Source of the DNA: Trinickia acidisoli
Lineage (GTDB): Bacteria; Pseudomonadota; Gammaproteobacteria; Burkholderiales; Burkholderiaceae
Direction of reading: 5' to 3'
Length of the DNA stretch: 64,000 bases
Assembly: GCF_017315725.1 (NCBI RefSeq)
Contig: NZ_JAFLRG010000002.1
Location: 186,001 to 250,000, forward strand
Of the stretch, positions 1-8,334 are shown piece after piece. A model generated the notes under the pieces. The model was not told the origin of the DNA. It was given only the letters and a program-made list of their open reading frames with translations, and ran no database searches. Made by a program: the position numbers and the translations under genes. Within the stretch, counting starts at the first letter, position 1; each line of letters opens with the position of its first letter.

Positions 1-123
1 CTGGGAGCGCTGCGCCATCGCCACGCACACCGGTCGTGACGCCCCGTGCTGCTCGATAGGATTCCGCCCAATCGGGTGCGAATGCTCTCGAACAAAGTCT
101 TCGACGTGTAGTTGAAGCGCGGC

Positions 124-881
124 TTTGTTCGGAAGGGTGTGCGTTCAATTAGTTGCGGACGCAACTATATAATCTTGACGCAAACGGCCTTGCCGAAGCT
201 GTTCCACAGGTTCGCGAGATTCGCGATAATCACGCCCTCGCGCTACTGTGAGGCGAGGCTTCAGGAGCCGCGCGCCAATATAACGCTTGGTCCGCGAGAT
301 CTGCGCCTCGCCCAGGGCGCGCTTGACACAGCCGTATTTGTTCTGAAACGCATGGATGCCTTTCTCCTTAATGTAGCCCATGATCTGATCGTGCCAACGT
401 GTGGTCAGCTGGTTGCGAACAATGGCATTCGAGGTGGTGGAATCACCGGCAGCACGCCGCAGCTTGCGCGATGTTGTAGCACGCGTTGTTGGTGATCACG
501 CAGTCGACGCTCGCTTTGACTGCCAACACGCTCCCCATGGCAGCTTCATCCGGGACGTCGTTCTCGGTCACCGCGATCGCGTGCATATTCATGTCCGGAT
601 CGATCGACAGATGAACCTTGCCCTAGGGCATGCGGCTCGCGTTGTGGCCATACTTCTGATGACGCCAATCGTTAGTCCGATCGAAATTCATCCCAGTGCT
701 GTCAACGATTAGGCTGATCCGTCGCCTTTGGCCAAGCGCTCGCTGAGCGAAGCGAGGCACGGGAATGCTTCGTCGGTTTTCAGTCTGGTTTTGTAAGGTA
801 TCGAAAGCCCATGGGGCAGATAGCTCGATTCAATCTTTCTATCCGCCCCCAATCCGTCGATTGCATACCCTTCCGAACAAA
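124..881 (-). mobile_element. decayed IS5-type insertion sequence
   Basis: The element is bounded by a short terminal inverted repeat, TTTGTTCGGAAGGG at the left end and its complement at about 868-881. It holds one transposase reading frame on the minus strand, which is broken. The length (about 760 bp) is at the short end for IS5 relatives. A second piece of the same element, including one terminal repeat, lies at 16675-16775, and a diverged internal piece lies at 22330-22445. It abuts the 3' end of the pilV-like gene. Exact ends are approximate because no target duplication was confirmed. Confidence 0.7.
145..870 (-). pseudogene. IS5-family transposase, frameshifted and with internal stop
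   Basis: Read across frames on the minus strand, the segment gives a DDE transposase: LIVDSTGMNFDR (first catalytic Asp), then a middle part with SIDPDMNMHAIAVTEND, then TRWHDQIMGYIKEKGIHAF, ending EQLRQGRLRQDYIVASATN. The reading frame shifts near 709-712 (GDGSA-stop against the ISLIVD frame), and an in-frame TAG follows SRMP near 630. These two lesions make it nonfunctional. Assignment to the IS5 family rests on the recognisable motif order and on the GSLTFWID-less, C-terminal part being typical of short IS5 relatives. The exact subgroup is not determined. Confidence 0.75.
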
Positions 882-959
882 AACCAAACAGGGGCAAGGT
901 CAGATCGCATCAACTATGAAGGGAAGCAGAGAGTGGTTTTGTCATATCACTGTGCCTCT

Positions 960-2372
960 TCAATGCCCAAATGCAACCCAGTACATTGGGTAACCGGAAT
1001 CAGATACGTTTGCTGAGGGAGATGGCCTTGTTCCAACAATCGCAAGCGATGTATCGTAAACGTAACCATATGGAACATCAGTGTAAGTACCTTCGGACTC
1101 AGCGCTGAGCACCAACGAGTCAACATTATTCGGGAACGGCGGATTGAAAACGATCTCTCTGTTAGTTATCCCGCAGTTGCAATCGTTAACACCAGGAACA
1201 AATCCCCACTCCTCAATCAACCCATTGGAAAATTGCACGTAATTGTTAGATGAGGCAACGATGCCGCTAACAGCTTGCCAGATGTTGCTCTGGCATGTGA
1301 GCAGGTTGCCGTTTGAGTCGGTTGCAACTTGGCCAGGGCCACCGCAGCCCAAGCCAGACACTGCGGATGTTGGGAGCTGGACCGTGCCGTTAAAGGTTGC
1401 CATGCTTCCCACGGTTAAGTTTTGCGAGACGTTTGCGAAGGTTGTGTTGGCCGTGCCGTTAACGGTGCCGTTGTTGGTGGTGTCGACCGTGCCGCCGTAG
1501 GTGTTGACACCGCCACCGAAAGTGTTAACGCTGCCGCCGTTGATAGTATTGACGTTGCCTCCGATATCGGCGTCGCCGAAGGTGGAAAGGCTGCCAATCG
1601 TGGCAGTGCCGGTTACACTCGCATTGCCGGAGGCATTGACGGTAGTAGCGCTGAGCGTGCCAACATCCGTGATGTTATGGGTGTTCGCATTCATGTCTCC
1701 TTGAAGCGCACGCGAACCATCGAGCTCGTAGAACATTGTCGTATCCACATACCCAATGGTTCCGCTGCCTGCTTTTATCATCAACTGGCCTGGTAAGTTG
1801 TTCGGATCCGCTGCCGTCCACGCTCCGCCATACGACACAAACTCGATGTTATTGTTGCCGACAACTTCCGACTGGGCAGCGTTGAGCCCGGCTGCCATTA
1901 CCGCGTAGGAAAGAATATTGTTGCTAACCTGGCCATTGACCAGATATTGATTGTTGGAGGTGATAGCTGCCTGGAGCTGGCATCCGCTGGCGCCGAGGCC
2001 GTTGCAATTGACCGGCGTGATCGATACCGAGAAGGTCAGATTCGACGGATTCGTTTGGGTGTAACCAGCCGGCATAAAGCCGTTGTTTTGTAGATCGCTG
2101 ACTAACGGCGCTAGAGGATTGTTGTTGGTAAGCGTAATTGCATTGAGGGACGGATTTTTTATTGTTTGCGGGTTCACCCCATTTAGCTGGTTCACGATCG
2201 CGCCGCTGTTCACAGTGAGGTATTCGTTCACCGCTTGTTGCAGTTCGAACATGTATTGCCCGGTTGCGGCCGCCTGGGCGGCCTCAGCTGCGTGGACTGC
2301 CTGCGTGTCGGCTTGAACGATTGCGATCGCCCCTATGCTCATGGCGAGCATTGCATCGATAATCATGGGCAT
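960..2372 (-). CDS. pilV: PilV-like type IVb minor pilin / shufflon-type tip adhesin
   Basis: The product resembles the PilV tip protein of R64-type thin pili, which sets recipient or surface recognition. After a hydrophobic N-terminal pilin-like helix (AMLAMSIGAIAIVQ) comes a long, Asn/Gly/Thr-rich stalk. Its repeated short strands (GDMNANTHNITDVGTLSA, TGTATIGSLSTFGDADIGG) and the module CGGPGQVATDSNGNLLTCQ match the stalk and the start of the variable tip in PilV proteins. The ATG at 2372 is preferred over a TTG at 2396 because a GGGGAGA ribosome site lies just before it, giving about 470 residues. No classic prepilin Gly-x4-Glu site is evident. It is last in the pilus operon; no recombinase gene or inverted shufflon segments are seen next to it, and an IS5 remnant lies directly downstream. 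Confidence 0.8.
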   Translation of the reverse strand: MPMIIDAMLAMSIGAIAIVQADTQAVHAAEAAQAAATGQYMFELQQAVNEYLTVNSGAIVNQLNGVNPQTIKNPSLNAITLTNNNPLAPLVSDLQNNGFMPAGYTQTNPSNLTFSVSITPVNCNGLGASGCQLQAAITSNNQYLVNGQVSNNILSYAVMAAGLNAAQSEVVGNNNIEFVSYGGAWTAADPNNLPGQLMIKAGSGTIGYVDTTMFYELDGSRALQGDMNANTHNITDVGTLSATTVNASGNASVTGTATIGSLSTFGDADIGGNVNTINGGSVNTFGGGVNTYGGTVDTTNNGTVNGTANTTFANVSQNLTVGSMATFNGTVQLPTSAVSGLGCGGPGQVATDSNGNLLTCQSNIWQAVSGIVASSNNYVQFSNGLIEEWGFVPGVNDCNCGITNREIVFNPPFPNNVDSLVLSAESEGTYTDVPYGYVYDTSLAIVGTRPSPSANVSDSGYPMYWVAFGH

Positions 2373-2443
2373 ATCAGATTCTCCCCGTAAAAACAAAAAA
2401 CACGCATCGATCCGCGATGCTTAACAAACTCGCCAACTGTGAC

Positions 2444-3094
2444 TTACGACGCGCGAAGGACGACGATGGTATTGTTTTCATCGAGACAGTTCATCAGTTG
2501 CGGACTGAATGCCTGGTTAAGACCCTTGACCAGGACGCCGTTAACAGTCACGGATCCGGAGGCGTTTTGGACAGCTGTCGTGAAGTTTTTGCATTCGTTC
2601 TGGTCTAGTCCCGTGAGCGTATATTCACCGGAGTCATCGGCGCCTTGGAGGGTGCCAGGACTAACAGTCAGCGTACCGGCCGCACCGACAGTGAGAGGGA
2701 TATTTCCGCCGCCCAAGTCGTTCCACGAGGTGTAGCCCTTGAATAGTCCTGCACTGTCGGCGTTGACGGTAGTGAAGGTGGCCCAGTTGCCCTGGAAGGT
2801 TTGGCCGGCGTCAGCCGCCAGCGCCGTGAAATCCTTGATCAACGCCTGAGAGTTGCTTTGCTCGTTTCCGCGCAAGTAGGTTGCAACGGATATAGCGAGG
2901 ACGGCAGCGGCAAGCAATGACCAAAACAGGTATTCGCCCGTCGTCGCACCGGCTTGCCGACGCATCGAGCGACGATTGACATGGCGGCCGTGCTGTAGAT
3001 GACTGGCCCGGTGCGTCGTGCGATCCGACGTTTGGTCGTTCATGTCGACGCTTTGAGCGCTAGCCTCTTGGGCTTGATGATTATGTTGTTGCAT
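2444..3094 (-). CDS. pilS: major type IVb prepilin PilS-like
   Basis: This is the main pilus subunit, exported and assembled by PilQ/PilR. The 216-residue product has an unusually long, polar leader of about 49 residues, then the prepilin cleavage motif RRQAG|ATTGE: Gly at -1 and Glu at +5. It is followed by the hydrophobic helix YLFWSLLAAAVLAISVATYL. Two Cys (NECKNF and LMNCLDE) near the C-terminus probably form the usual pilin disulfide. The start is fixed by AAGGAG seven bases before ATG. It sits 11 bp after pilR. Cleavage needs a prepilin peptidase, and none is encoded in the window. Confidence 0.88.
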   Translation of the reverse strand: MQQHNHQAQEASAQSVDMNDQTSDRTTHRASHLQHGRHVNRRSMRRQAGATTGEYLFWSLLAAAVLAISVATYLRGNEQSNSQALIKDFTALAADAGQTFQGNWATFTTVNADSAGLFKGYTSWNDLGGGNIPLTVGAAGTLTVSPGTLQGADDSGEYTLTGLDQNECKNFTTAVQNASGSVTVNGVLVKGLNQAFSPQLMNCLDENNTIVVLRAS

Positions 3095-3105
3095 GGTTTT
3101 GCTCC

Positions 3106-4224
3106 TTAGCGTGAGTACGCGTTGAGGGTAACTGCGTTTTGAAATTCAAAAGAAAGGTAATAGAACCCGGCCGAGATCCCGAACACGATGCTCACCATGA
3201 TGACGCGAGAGATAAATTGAATGCGTTGCGCACGACGTTCCATTTCCTTCGGGCTGCGTTTCAGGATCGTCTTTCCCACTTGATCCAGCATGTCCGCCAT
3301 GTCCGCATATTGGGCAATGTCGATCATGCGATATTCCATTTGCTTGCTGACCATGCCGGTCGCGAAGTTCTCGCCCTTGCCATCGGAGTTCTCTTCCATG
3401 TTGACGAGGATGCGTTCGATATGCCAACGCACCCATGGGGTTGCGTCCGCATGCATTCGCTGTAACGCTTGTGGAATCGGCAGAGCGGAGTTGTTGATGT
3501 TCTGCGTGATCGTGGCGAGCGAGGTCAGGAATTGCGCGGCACGGAACTCGCGATATAGCTGAAAATAAAGAACATGGCGGTCGAGCCAAGGCCGCAGGCG
3601 GCCGATGTAGTTAGGCACGGCCCAAAGTGACACTCCGACGAAGGCGATGATCGAAGCAAACCACAGCGGCCAGAAAGTCCGCACGCTGTAGCTGAGCGTA
3701 TGCATGAACGATGCAACGGGCCCGATGTCCATGATCGACAAGTTATGCGGAAGACCCGATTCGATCTTGGGAATGATCGAGAACGAGTAGAAGCCGACAT
3801 AGAATTGCAACACCACGAAAACAAGTATGGTGGATGAAAATACCGTCACCATCGCCTCCTTGGTTTGGTCCAGGCCAGCGATAACCTCGGACAGTGCAAA
3901 AAGGCCTGTCTTCAGTTCACCAGCCCTTTCCGAAATAGCGATGGGACCGATGTCGTCATCAGGAACCGTCCCGCGCACCGCTTCGGAAAACGATCCTTCT
4001 TCGCGAAATGCGTTGAGCCAGTGCGCGGAGAGTTTGCCGATAGGCTCCTTGGGATAGCGTTCCGCGTACCGGCTCAGAAAGGTTGTGATCCGCGTGCCGG
4101 GTTCGGCCTCCATGTTCTCTGCAAGGTCGTTGTAGAAGGTCGCGCGCTCCGACCGGAACGCCCGTTTGGCCCAATAAAGTGGGTCGGTGAACGGGGCCAT
4201 GACGATGGATATCAGATTGGACAT
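3106..4224 (-). CDS. pilR: type IVb pilus inner-membrane platform protein PilR (GspF family)
   Basis: PilR proteins are the polytopic inner-membrane base of the pilus machine that couples the PilQ ATPase to pilin addition. The about 372-residue product has the two-half GspF layout: a cytosolic N-terminal domain, a membrane pair around residues 130-210 (VFSSTILVFVVLQFYVGFYS and a second near FWPLWFASIIAFVGVSLWAV), a second soluble domain with the GspF-like stretch LPIPQALQRMHADATPW, and a last membrane helix near the C-terminus (VIMVSIVFGISAGFYYL). ATG at 4224 is chosen over GTG at 4230; both lie in the same frame. It lies about 60 bp downstream of pilQ. Confidence 0.88.
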   Translation of the reverse strand: MSNLISIVMAPFTDPLYWAKRAFRSERATFYNDLAENMEAEPGTRITTFLSRYAERYPKEPIGKLSAHWLNAFREEGSFSEAVRGTVPDDDIGPIAISERAGELKTGLFALSEVIAGLDQTKEAMVTVFSSTILVFVVLQFYVGFYSFSIIPKIESGLPHNLSIMDIGPVASFMHTLSYSVRTFWPLWFASIIAFVGVSLWAVPNYIGRLRPWLDRHVLYFQLYREFRAAQFLTSLATITQNINNSALPIPQALQRMHADATPWVRWHIERILVNMEENSDGKGENFATGMVSKQMEYRMIDIAQYADMADMLDQVGKTILKRSPKEMERRAQRIQFISRVIMVSIVFGISAGFYYLSFEFQNAVTLNAYSR

Positions 4225-4283
4225 AAACACTTTCTCGCGTCAATGAGGCAATGAATCAATGAACGGTCTCACGGCCTACTTCG

Positions 4284-6254
4284 CTATGCGGCGGGTTCGC
4301 GCAGCTCCTGCGCAGCGCTGTTCTTGGTGCGCACCGGAGCCAAGAATCGTTCGGATCGCGTTCCCAATTGCTTGATTTGATGCTCGTAGGCGTCGATGGA
4401 TTGGAAGCGTCGCTCAACCTCGGAGAAACAGAGCTCGCCGGCGGCGACGTTGAGCATCGCGATTTCCATTGGCGTTTTGCCGTCCGTATTCTCGTTGTCG
4501 AAATCCGCGGCGCGCATCGAACGATAGAGGCGGTAAAGCCCGATGTTGTCAGCTCTGCGAATTGCTTCGAGCATGTCGTAGGTCGGCTCGACCATTTGTG
4601 CGACGAGCTGCCGGCCTCGCAAGCCGTTGAGGTCCGGTACGCCTTCGCGCGCGCAGTGCTGACAGCCAAGCGGGTTTCGCACACGCAGGTGTTTGACGTC
4701 GATGTGGAAAAGGCGCTCGATGCGGCGCAGGATGGCGGAAGACGCTACACGGTTGGCTTTTTGTGCGAGCCGCATTACCACGGCATCGTGCCGGCCGTGC
4801 GACGCAAGAATGTTATCGAGAAGCTTCATTGTTTCGATCGCCGTGGGATCGAGCGCGCATTTCGGGCAGTTCTTGGGTACCAGCGCTTGATAGACGAGCA
4901 GCTTCAAAAATTCCGGCAGCGAAATGAGCTCACGTGTTAGCCCAAATTCTTCCGATACGAGACGTTCGGGGATCATGAGGGCGTTCGGGGCGTGGATCGT
5001 TGCGATGACACGCTGCCCAGAGAGAACGGAGTCGCGAAAGGCACTAGCGGTGTCGCGGTCGCGCAGCTCTCCGATCCACGTCACGTCCGGGTCCATCCGC
5101 TTATTCATGAGCTTGAACGACGTGAACGTATCCGAGCCCGTGTCGTCGCCGAGCCGGCGCGATGTCGAGTGTTGGTTGGCGCCCGGATGACGAAGCGGAT
5201 TTTCTACCGGATCTTCGGCGGAGTTGACTTCCACATCGTCCGGCAACATGCTCAGGAGGGTATGAGCCGTCTTGCTCTTGCCCGAGTTCACGACGCCGGA
5301 CAAAAGAATCGCGCCGCCCGCGGAATATAAATTCCGTTCCCACATAGACACTTGATGCGAGGTGAAGCCTGCACCGCCCTTGCAGCGGCCAAGCGACGTA
5401 AACGCCTCCTCATCGTCGAGCCGTTGCATCCGCAGAACGATTTTCAGGCCACCATGCACGGGCAATTGCCCCCAGCGAAACGCGAGCCGCATCCCGGCAA
5501 TCGTTTCCTCGATTTGACATTCGAGGGGCAAAGACAAACTGAAGTAGTTGGATGTATTCGAATTGCCGTGAAAGCTGTACATATAGCCCATCACGTTGAC
5601 GAGCTGCGATGTAAGCACACGGAAGCGCCGCGGACGTGCCACGCTGCCGTCCATGCGGAAGCTAATCTGCGAGTATTCCGCGTCGGTCCTGAGCCGGATG
5701 TGGAAGTCCGACGCACCATGTTCGATGCCGAACATGACGAAGTTGGCGAAGTGATTCCACAATGCACTGTCGCGCTCCGCTTCATTCGCCTTGACGCCCT
5801 GTGTATCGCGCGAGCGAAGCGCCAGTTCGGAAAGCACGTTCTGGGTGGCGATGTAGACGCACGGAGAGGCTGGCTGGAATTCGCGGCTGAGCGCCTGGAT
5901 GACGACTTCCGTCATATCCGATCTCAGTGCCTTCGGGATGACGACGACGGCGAACGTGCGCTTGCCATCCTGCATTTCGCTCGCGAGCTGAATCGGGCAG
6001 AGTTCTTGTCTGTGCTCTTCCAGCACAAAGTCTTTCTGGATTGTGCGCGTGAACTTGGGCAGATCGCTAACCGCAACTACTTCGCTTTGAGCGACCTGGA
6101 TGCCGCCGAAGATTTCGTTTTCGCGTGCGTCCGCGGAACGAACGACGACTGAATCAAAGCGCTTTTGCGGCAACAGCGCATGCACGGCGCTTTCATGGTG
6201 TGAGCTCGGAGCCCTGCGGCCCAAGTGCTTGAGCCGTTCTATTAGCGAGGCCAT
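4284..6254 (-). CDS. pilQ: type IVb pilus assembly ATPase PilQ (GspE/PulE family)
   Basis: Cytosolic hexameric ATPase that powers pilus extension. In the 656-residue product the Walker A motif GVVNSGKS lies at about residues 320-327, an Asp-box-like segment EVNSAEDPVEN at 342-351, Walker B VTWIGELRD at 391-399 and the His box IATIHAPNA at 418-425. Pairs of Cys further on (NCPKC and GCQHC) form the tetracysteine-type zinc site common in GspE relatives. The N-terminal about 160 residues are poorly conserved, as usual for PilQ. The start is supported by GGAGG about nine bases upstream. It follows pilP with only 6 bp between. Confidence 0.92.
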   Translation of the reverse strand: MASLIERLKHLGRRAPSSHHESAVHALLPQKRFDSVVVRSADARENEIFGGIQVAQSEVVAVSDLPKFTRTIQKDFVLEEHRQELCPIQLASEMQDGKRTFAVVVIPKALRSDMTEVVIQALSREFQPASPCVYIATQNVLSELALRSRDTQGVKANEAERDSALWNHFANFVMFGIEHGASDFHIRLRTDAEYSQISFRMDGSVARPRRFRVLTSQLVNVMGYMYSFHGNSNTSNYFSLSLPLECQIEETIAGMRLAFRWGQLPVHGGLKIVLRMQRLDDEEAFTSLGRCKGGAGFTSHQVSMWERNLYSAGGAILLSGVVNSGKSKTAHTLLSMLPDDVEVNSAEDPVENPLRHPGANQHSTSRRLGDDTGSDTFTSFKLMNKRMDPDVTWIGELRDRDTASAFRDSVLSGQRVIATIHAPNALMIPERLVSEEFGLTRELISLPEFLKLLVYQALVPKNCPKCALDPTAIETMKLLDNILASHGRHDAVVMRLAQKANRVASSAILRRIERLFHIDVKHLRVRNPLGCQHCAREGVPDLNGLRGRQLVAQMVEPTYDMLEAIRRADNIGLYRLYRSMRAADFDNENTDGKTPMEIAMLNVAAGELCFSEVERRFQSIDAYEHQIKQLGTRSERFLAPVRTKNSAAQELREPAA

Positions 6255-6260
6255 GAAGGG

Positions 6261-6944
6261 TTACCTCCGAGGAAAACTGAGCGCGGTTGGCGGCTGAGCG
6301 AATTGCGTTTGCTCGATCTTCAGTTCTGTGGGATCAGCTTGCACATCGGCCTCACCGGCGAACGGCACAGTGTGGACACGCCCTCGTGCATCGGCGTATG
6401 CCAACTCATGCGTCGAGATGTCCCTGACGGTGTATCGGCCATGTGGCGTGACGAAATGCTTGCCTTTGTAGACCGCTTCAACAAGACCATCGATTGCCAG
6501 CAATCCGTGATAATTGTTGTCGCCGCCGTCGATATGCATGCCGTAGACGGCATAGAAACATGCGGTGTCGATGTCATTGCAAGAATCGTTGGCTCGATGC
6601 GGTTTCTTTGGCGAGTAATCGGTTCCCTGAGCGCCCGGCGCCTGTAGTTGCCCTGGTAACGGCGGAAGGGCGGTCTGCCCCGACTTGCCGCTCTCGCTGT
6701 TCAGCTTGGCGAGTTGCGCCTTGAACGCTTCCCGTTCGGCGAGATCTTCCCAATCACCGAGCGTTGGTCGACCATTCGGCATGGACAATTCCGCAGGTGC
6801 CGTGGTCGATTCCGGCACGGTAAGCGGTGATGCAGCTTGTGTGGGTGAGGCCGTACCAGTCTGGGCAATCGTCGTAGCGGCATACGCGACGGGCGAGATA
6901 CCTAGCAGGATCAGCACGGCGGTCACGAAGGGGCGAGTGTTCAC
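6261..6944 (-). CDS. pilP: type IVb pilus periplasmic protein PilP
   Basis: PilP-type proteins link the inner-membrane pilus complex to the secretin. The product begins with a signal peptide (FVTAVLILLGISPVAYA), continues with a Thr/Pro/Ala-rich linker, and ends in a small folded domain holding a Cys pair (CNDIDTAC) and GRYTVRDISTHELAYAD, which fits the PilP C-terminal domain. I chose GTG at 6944 because AAGGAG lies nine bases before it and because GTGA then overlaps the pilO stop, typical translational coupling. An upstream ATG at 6968 would lengthen the product by eight residues and lacks a ribosome site. Confidence 0.82.
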   Translation of the reverse strand: MNTRPFVTAVLILLGISPVAYAATTIAQTGTASPTQAASPLTVPESTTAPAELSMPNGRPTLGDWEDLAEREAFKAQLAKLNSESGKSGQTALPPLPGQLQAPGAQGTDYSPKKPHRANDSCNDIDTACFYAVYGMHIDGGDNNYHGLLAIDGLVEAVYKGKHFVTPHGRYTVRDISTHELAYADARGRVHTVPFAGEADVQADPTELKIEQTQFAQPPTALSFPRR

Positions 6945-8332
6945 GGTGCGTCTCTCCTTGTAGGGCATGCAACAATTGCGTTACGTGTGATGACTTCGCC
7001 GGTTACGTCTGCAGTGAACGGGGTTTCGTTCGCATTGGGCGATTGGCTGATGGTGACTGCAGCGCTCGTGATCGTCGTGTATGGCGGGAATTGCGATAAC
7101 AACTCGACATAGTGGAGCGGTGTAGTGATATGCCAGCCTGCCCGCGACCATGTCGGCACTCCGCACACCGCTCCGGCACCACCCGGTATGGTCAACAATG
7201 GCGCCGGCGATCCGATGCGGGCATTCCTGCCCGTTCCGGCCGATGCTGCTAGAGCGTCAGCCTGCTGAAGCTGTGAGATGAAATGCACGTCGCGATCCGT
7301 CGCATCGCCTGATACGTTCAGCAGCGCGCGTAATGGTGTCGGACGCAATAGATTCGGCTGAAGCGAAACCTGCATTGAATCGCGATTCACGTTGTAGAAC
7401 GAAGCGTTCCGCCAGTCGGTCGGAATTTCACGCATGAAGGTTTCATTCGTTGCAAAAGCGCGTTCGGTACGTTTATAAGTCAAGACGCACTGTGCTCTCC
7501 CGTCCCACGGAACATACGATGTCGTCGGCCCCGACTGCTTATTGTGGAAGGAGCATTCAGCATTTTGGAGTGTCCAGCCGCCGTAAATTGGCGAGAGCGA
7601 GCGAACCCATGCGTACCAGTTTGCATAATCGTTTGCTGGGACAACCGGGTCGTTCTCGTGTGCGGCAAGCAGCCGCCGATATTGTTGCGTCGGGTCGACG
7701 GGTTGTTGCGCTTGTGAGCCCTTATGGAAGGTATGCCACCACCACGGCCCGAGCACGGCGCCGATGACGCAAAATACGGCGCCGTAGATGAGTGCCTTAT
7801 ACAGGGGTGTTCGATTTGGCGTCTTGAGCAAGCACGAAGGGTCGGCGAGCGTAGCCAGTTCATCGAGTGTGAACGGCGTGGTTCGTTCGATGAACGGAAG
7901 GTCGGTATCGCCAACAAACGCAAAACCTTCATCGCCGCACAGATTGCCGAACTGGTCGTAGTATTGCCGAACCTCGTCGGTGGTGAGCCCGCCATGGTCG
8001 AATCCGCGGCGCGGCCTACCACCGGTGATGCCGACCATCGCAAAGCTGTTGTCCGCTGTCTTCAGTACGAGAAGGGCATTGGCCGGTAGCCCGGGCAGGC
8101 GCCTGAATGCGACGGCTGCAGCATAGAGATGCGTCCCGTTACTCGGGGTACGTCCATCGTTTGCAGGGGGCATGAAGCCGGCAAACGCACTCTTTCCGTC
8201 GTGCCACATCAGTGGCGCTTTTGCGGTCAGCGCATACTGAGTCGCGAGCGAAGCGGGCGATCCGCTTTTGACAAGCAAGCGCCACTCGAGCCCGAAAACC
8301 AGCTTTTTGCCGTTCTTCTCCAGGATCTTCAC
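6941..8332 (-). CDS. pilO: type IVb pilus protein PilO (PilO2 family)
   Basis: The 463-residue product fits PilO of R64-type pili, a bitopic inner-membrane protein needed for assembly. The N-terminal half is cytosolic (GLEWRLLVKSGSPASLA; GGRPRRGFDHGG), one membrane helix lies near residues 188-205 (ALIYGAVFCVIGAVLGPWWW), and the rest is periplasmic with Cys residues (NAECSFHNK, AQCVLTY). The start is GTG two bases after the pilN stop. The C-terminus overlaps pilP in GTGA form. Recognition rests on overall architecture and on its place between pilN and pilP. Confidence 0.8.
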   Translation of the reverse strand: MKILEKNGKKLVFGLEWRLLVKSGSPASLATQYALTAKAPLMWHDGKSAFAGFMPPANDGRTPSNGTHLYAAAVAFRRLPGLPANALLVLKTADNSFAMVGITGGRPRRGFDHGGLTTDEVRQYYDQFGNLCGDEGFAFVGDTDLPFIERTTPFTLDELATLADPSCLLKTPNRTPLYKALIYGAVFCVIGAVLGPWWWHTFHKGSQAQQPVDPTQQYRRLLAAHENDPVVPANDYANWYAWVRSLSPIYGGWTLQNAECSFHNKQSGPTTSYVPWDGRAQCVLTYKRTERAFATNETFMREIPTDWRNASFYNVNRDSMQVSLQPNLLRPTPLRALLNVSGDATDRDVHFISQLQQADALAASAGTGRNARIGSPAPLLTIPGGAGAVCGVPTWSRAGWHITTPLHYVELLSQFPPYTTITSAAVTISQSPNANETPFTADVTGEVITRNAIVACPTRRDAP

Positions 8333-8334
8333 GA

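Noticed and set aside
1..123. gene end at the start of the window
   Set aside because: A short open stretch exists on the minus strand, but it is too short to assign, and no motif is visible.
1400..1700. repeated Gly/Asn/Thr coding stretch in pilV as shufflon crossover sites
   Set aside because: The repetition is at protein level in the stalk; I found no inverted recombination sites of the shufflon type.
5352..6152. 266-codon plus-strand frame inside pilQ
   Set aside because: Antisense to the N-terminal half of a clear ATPase gene, with no ribosome site or family.
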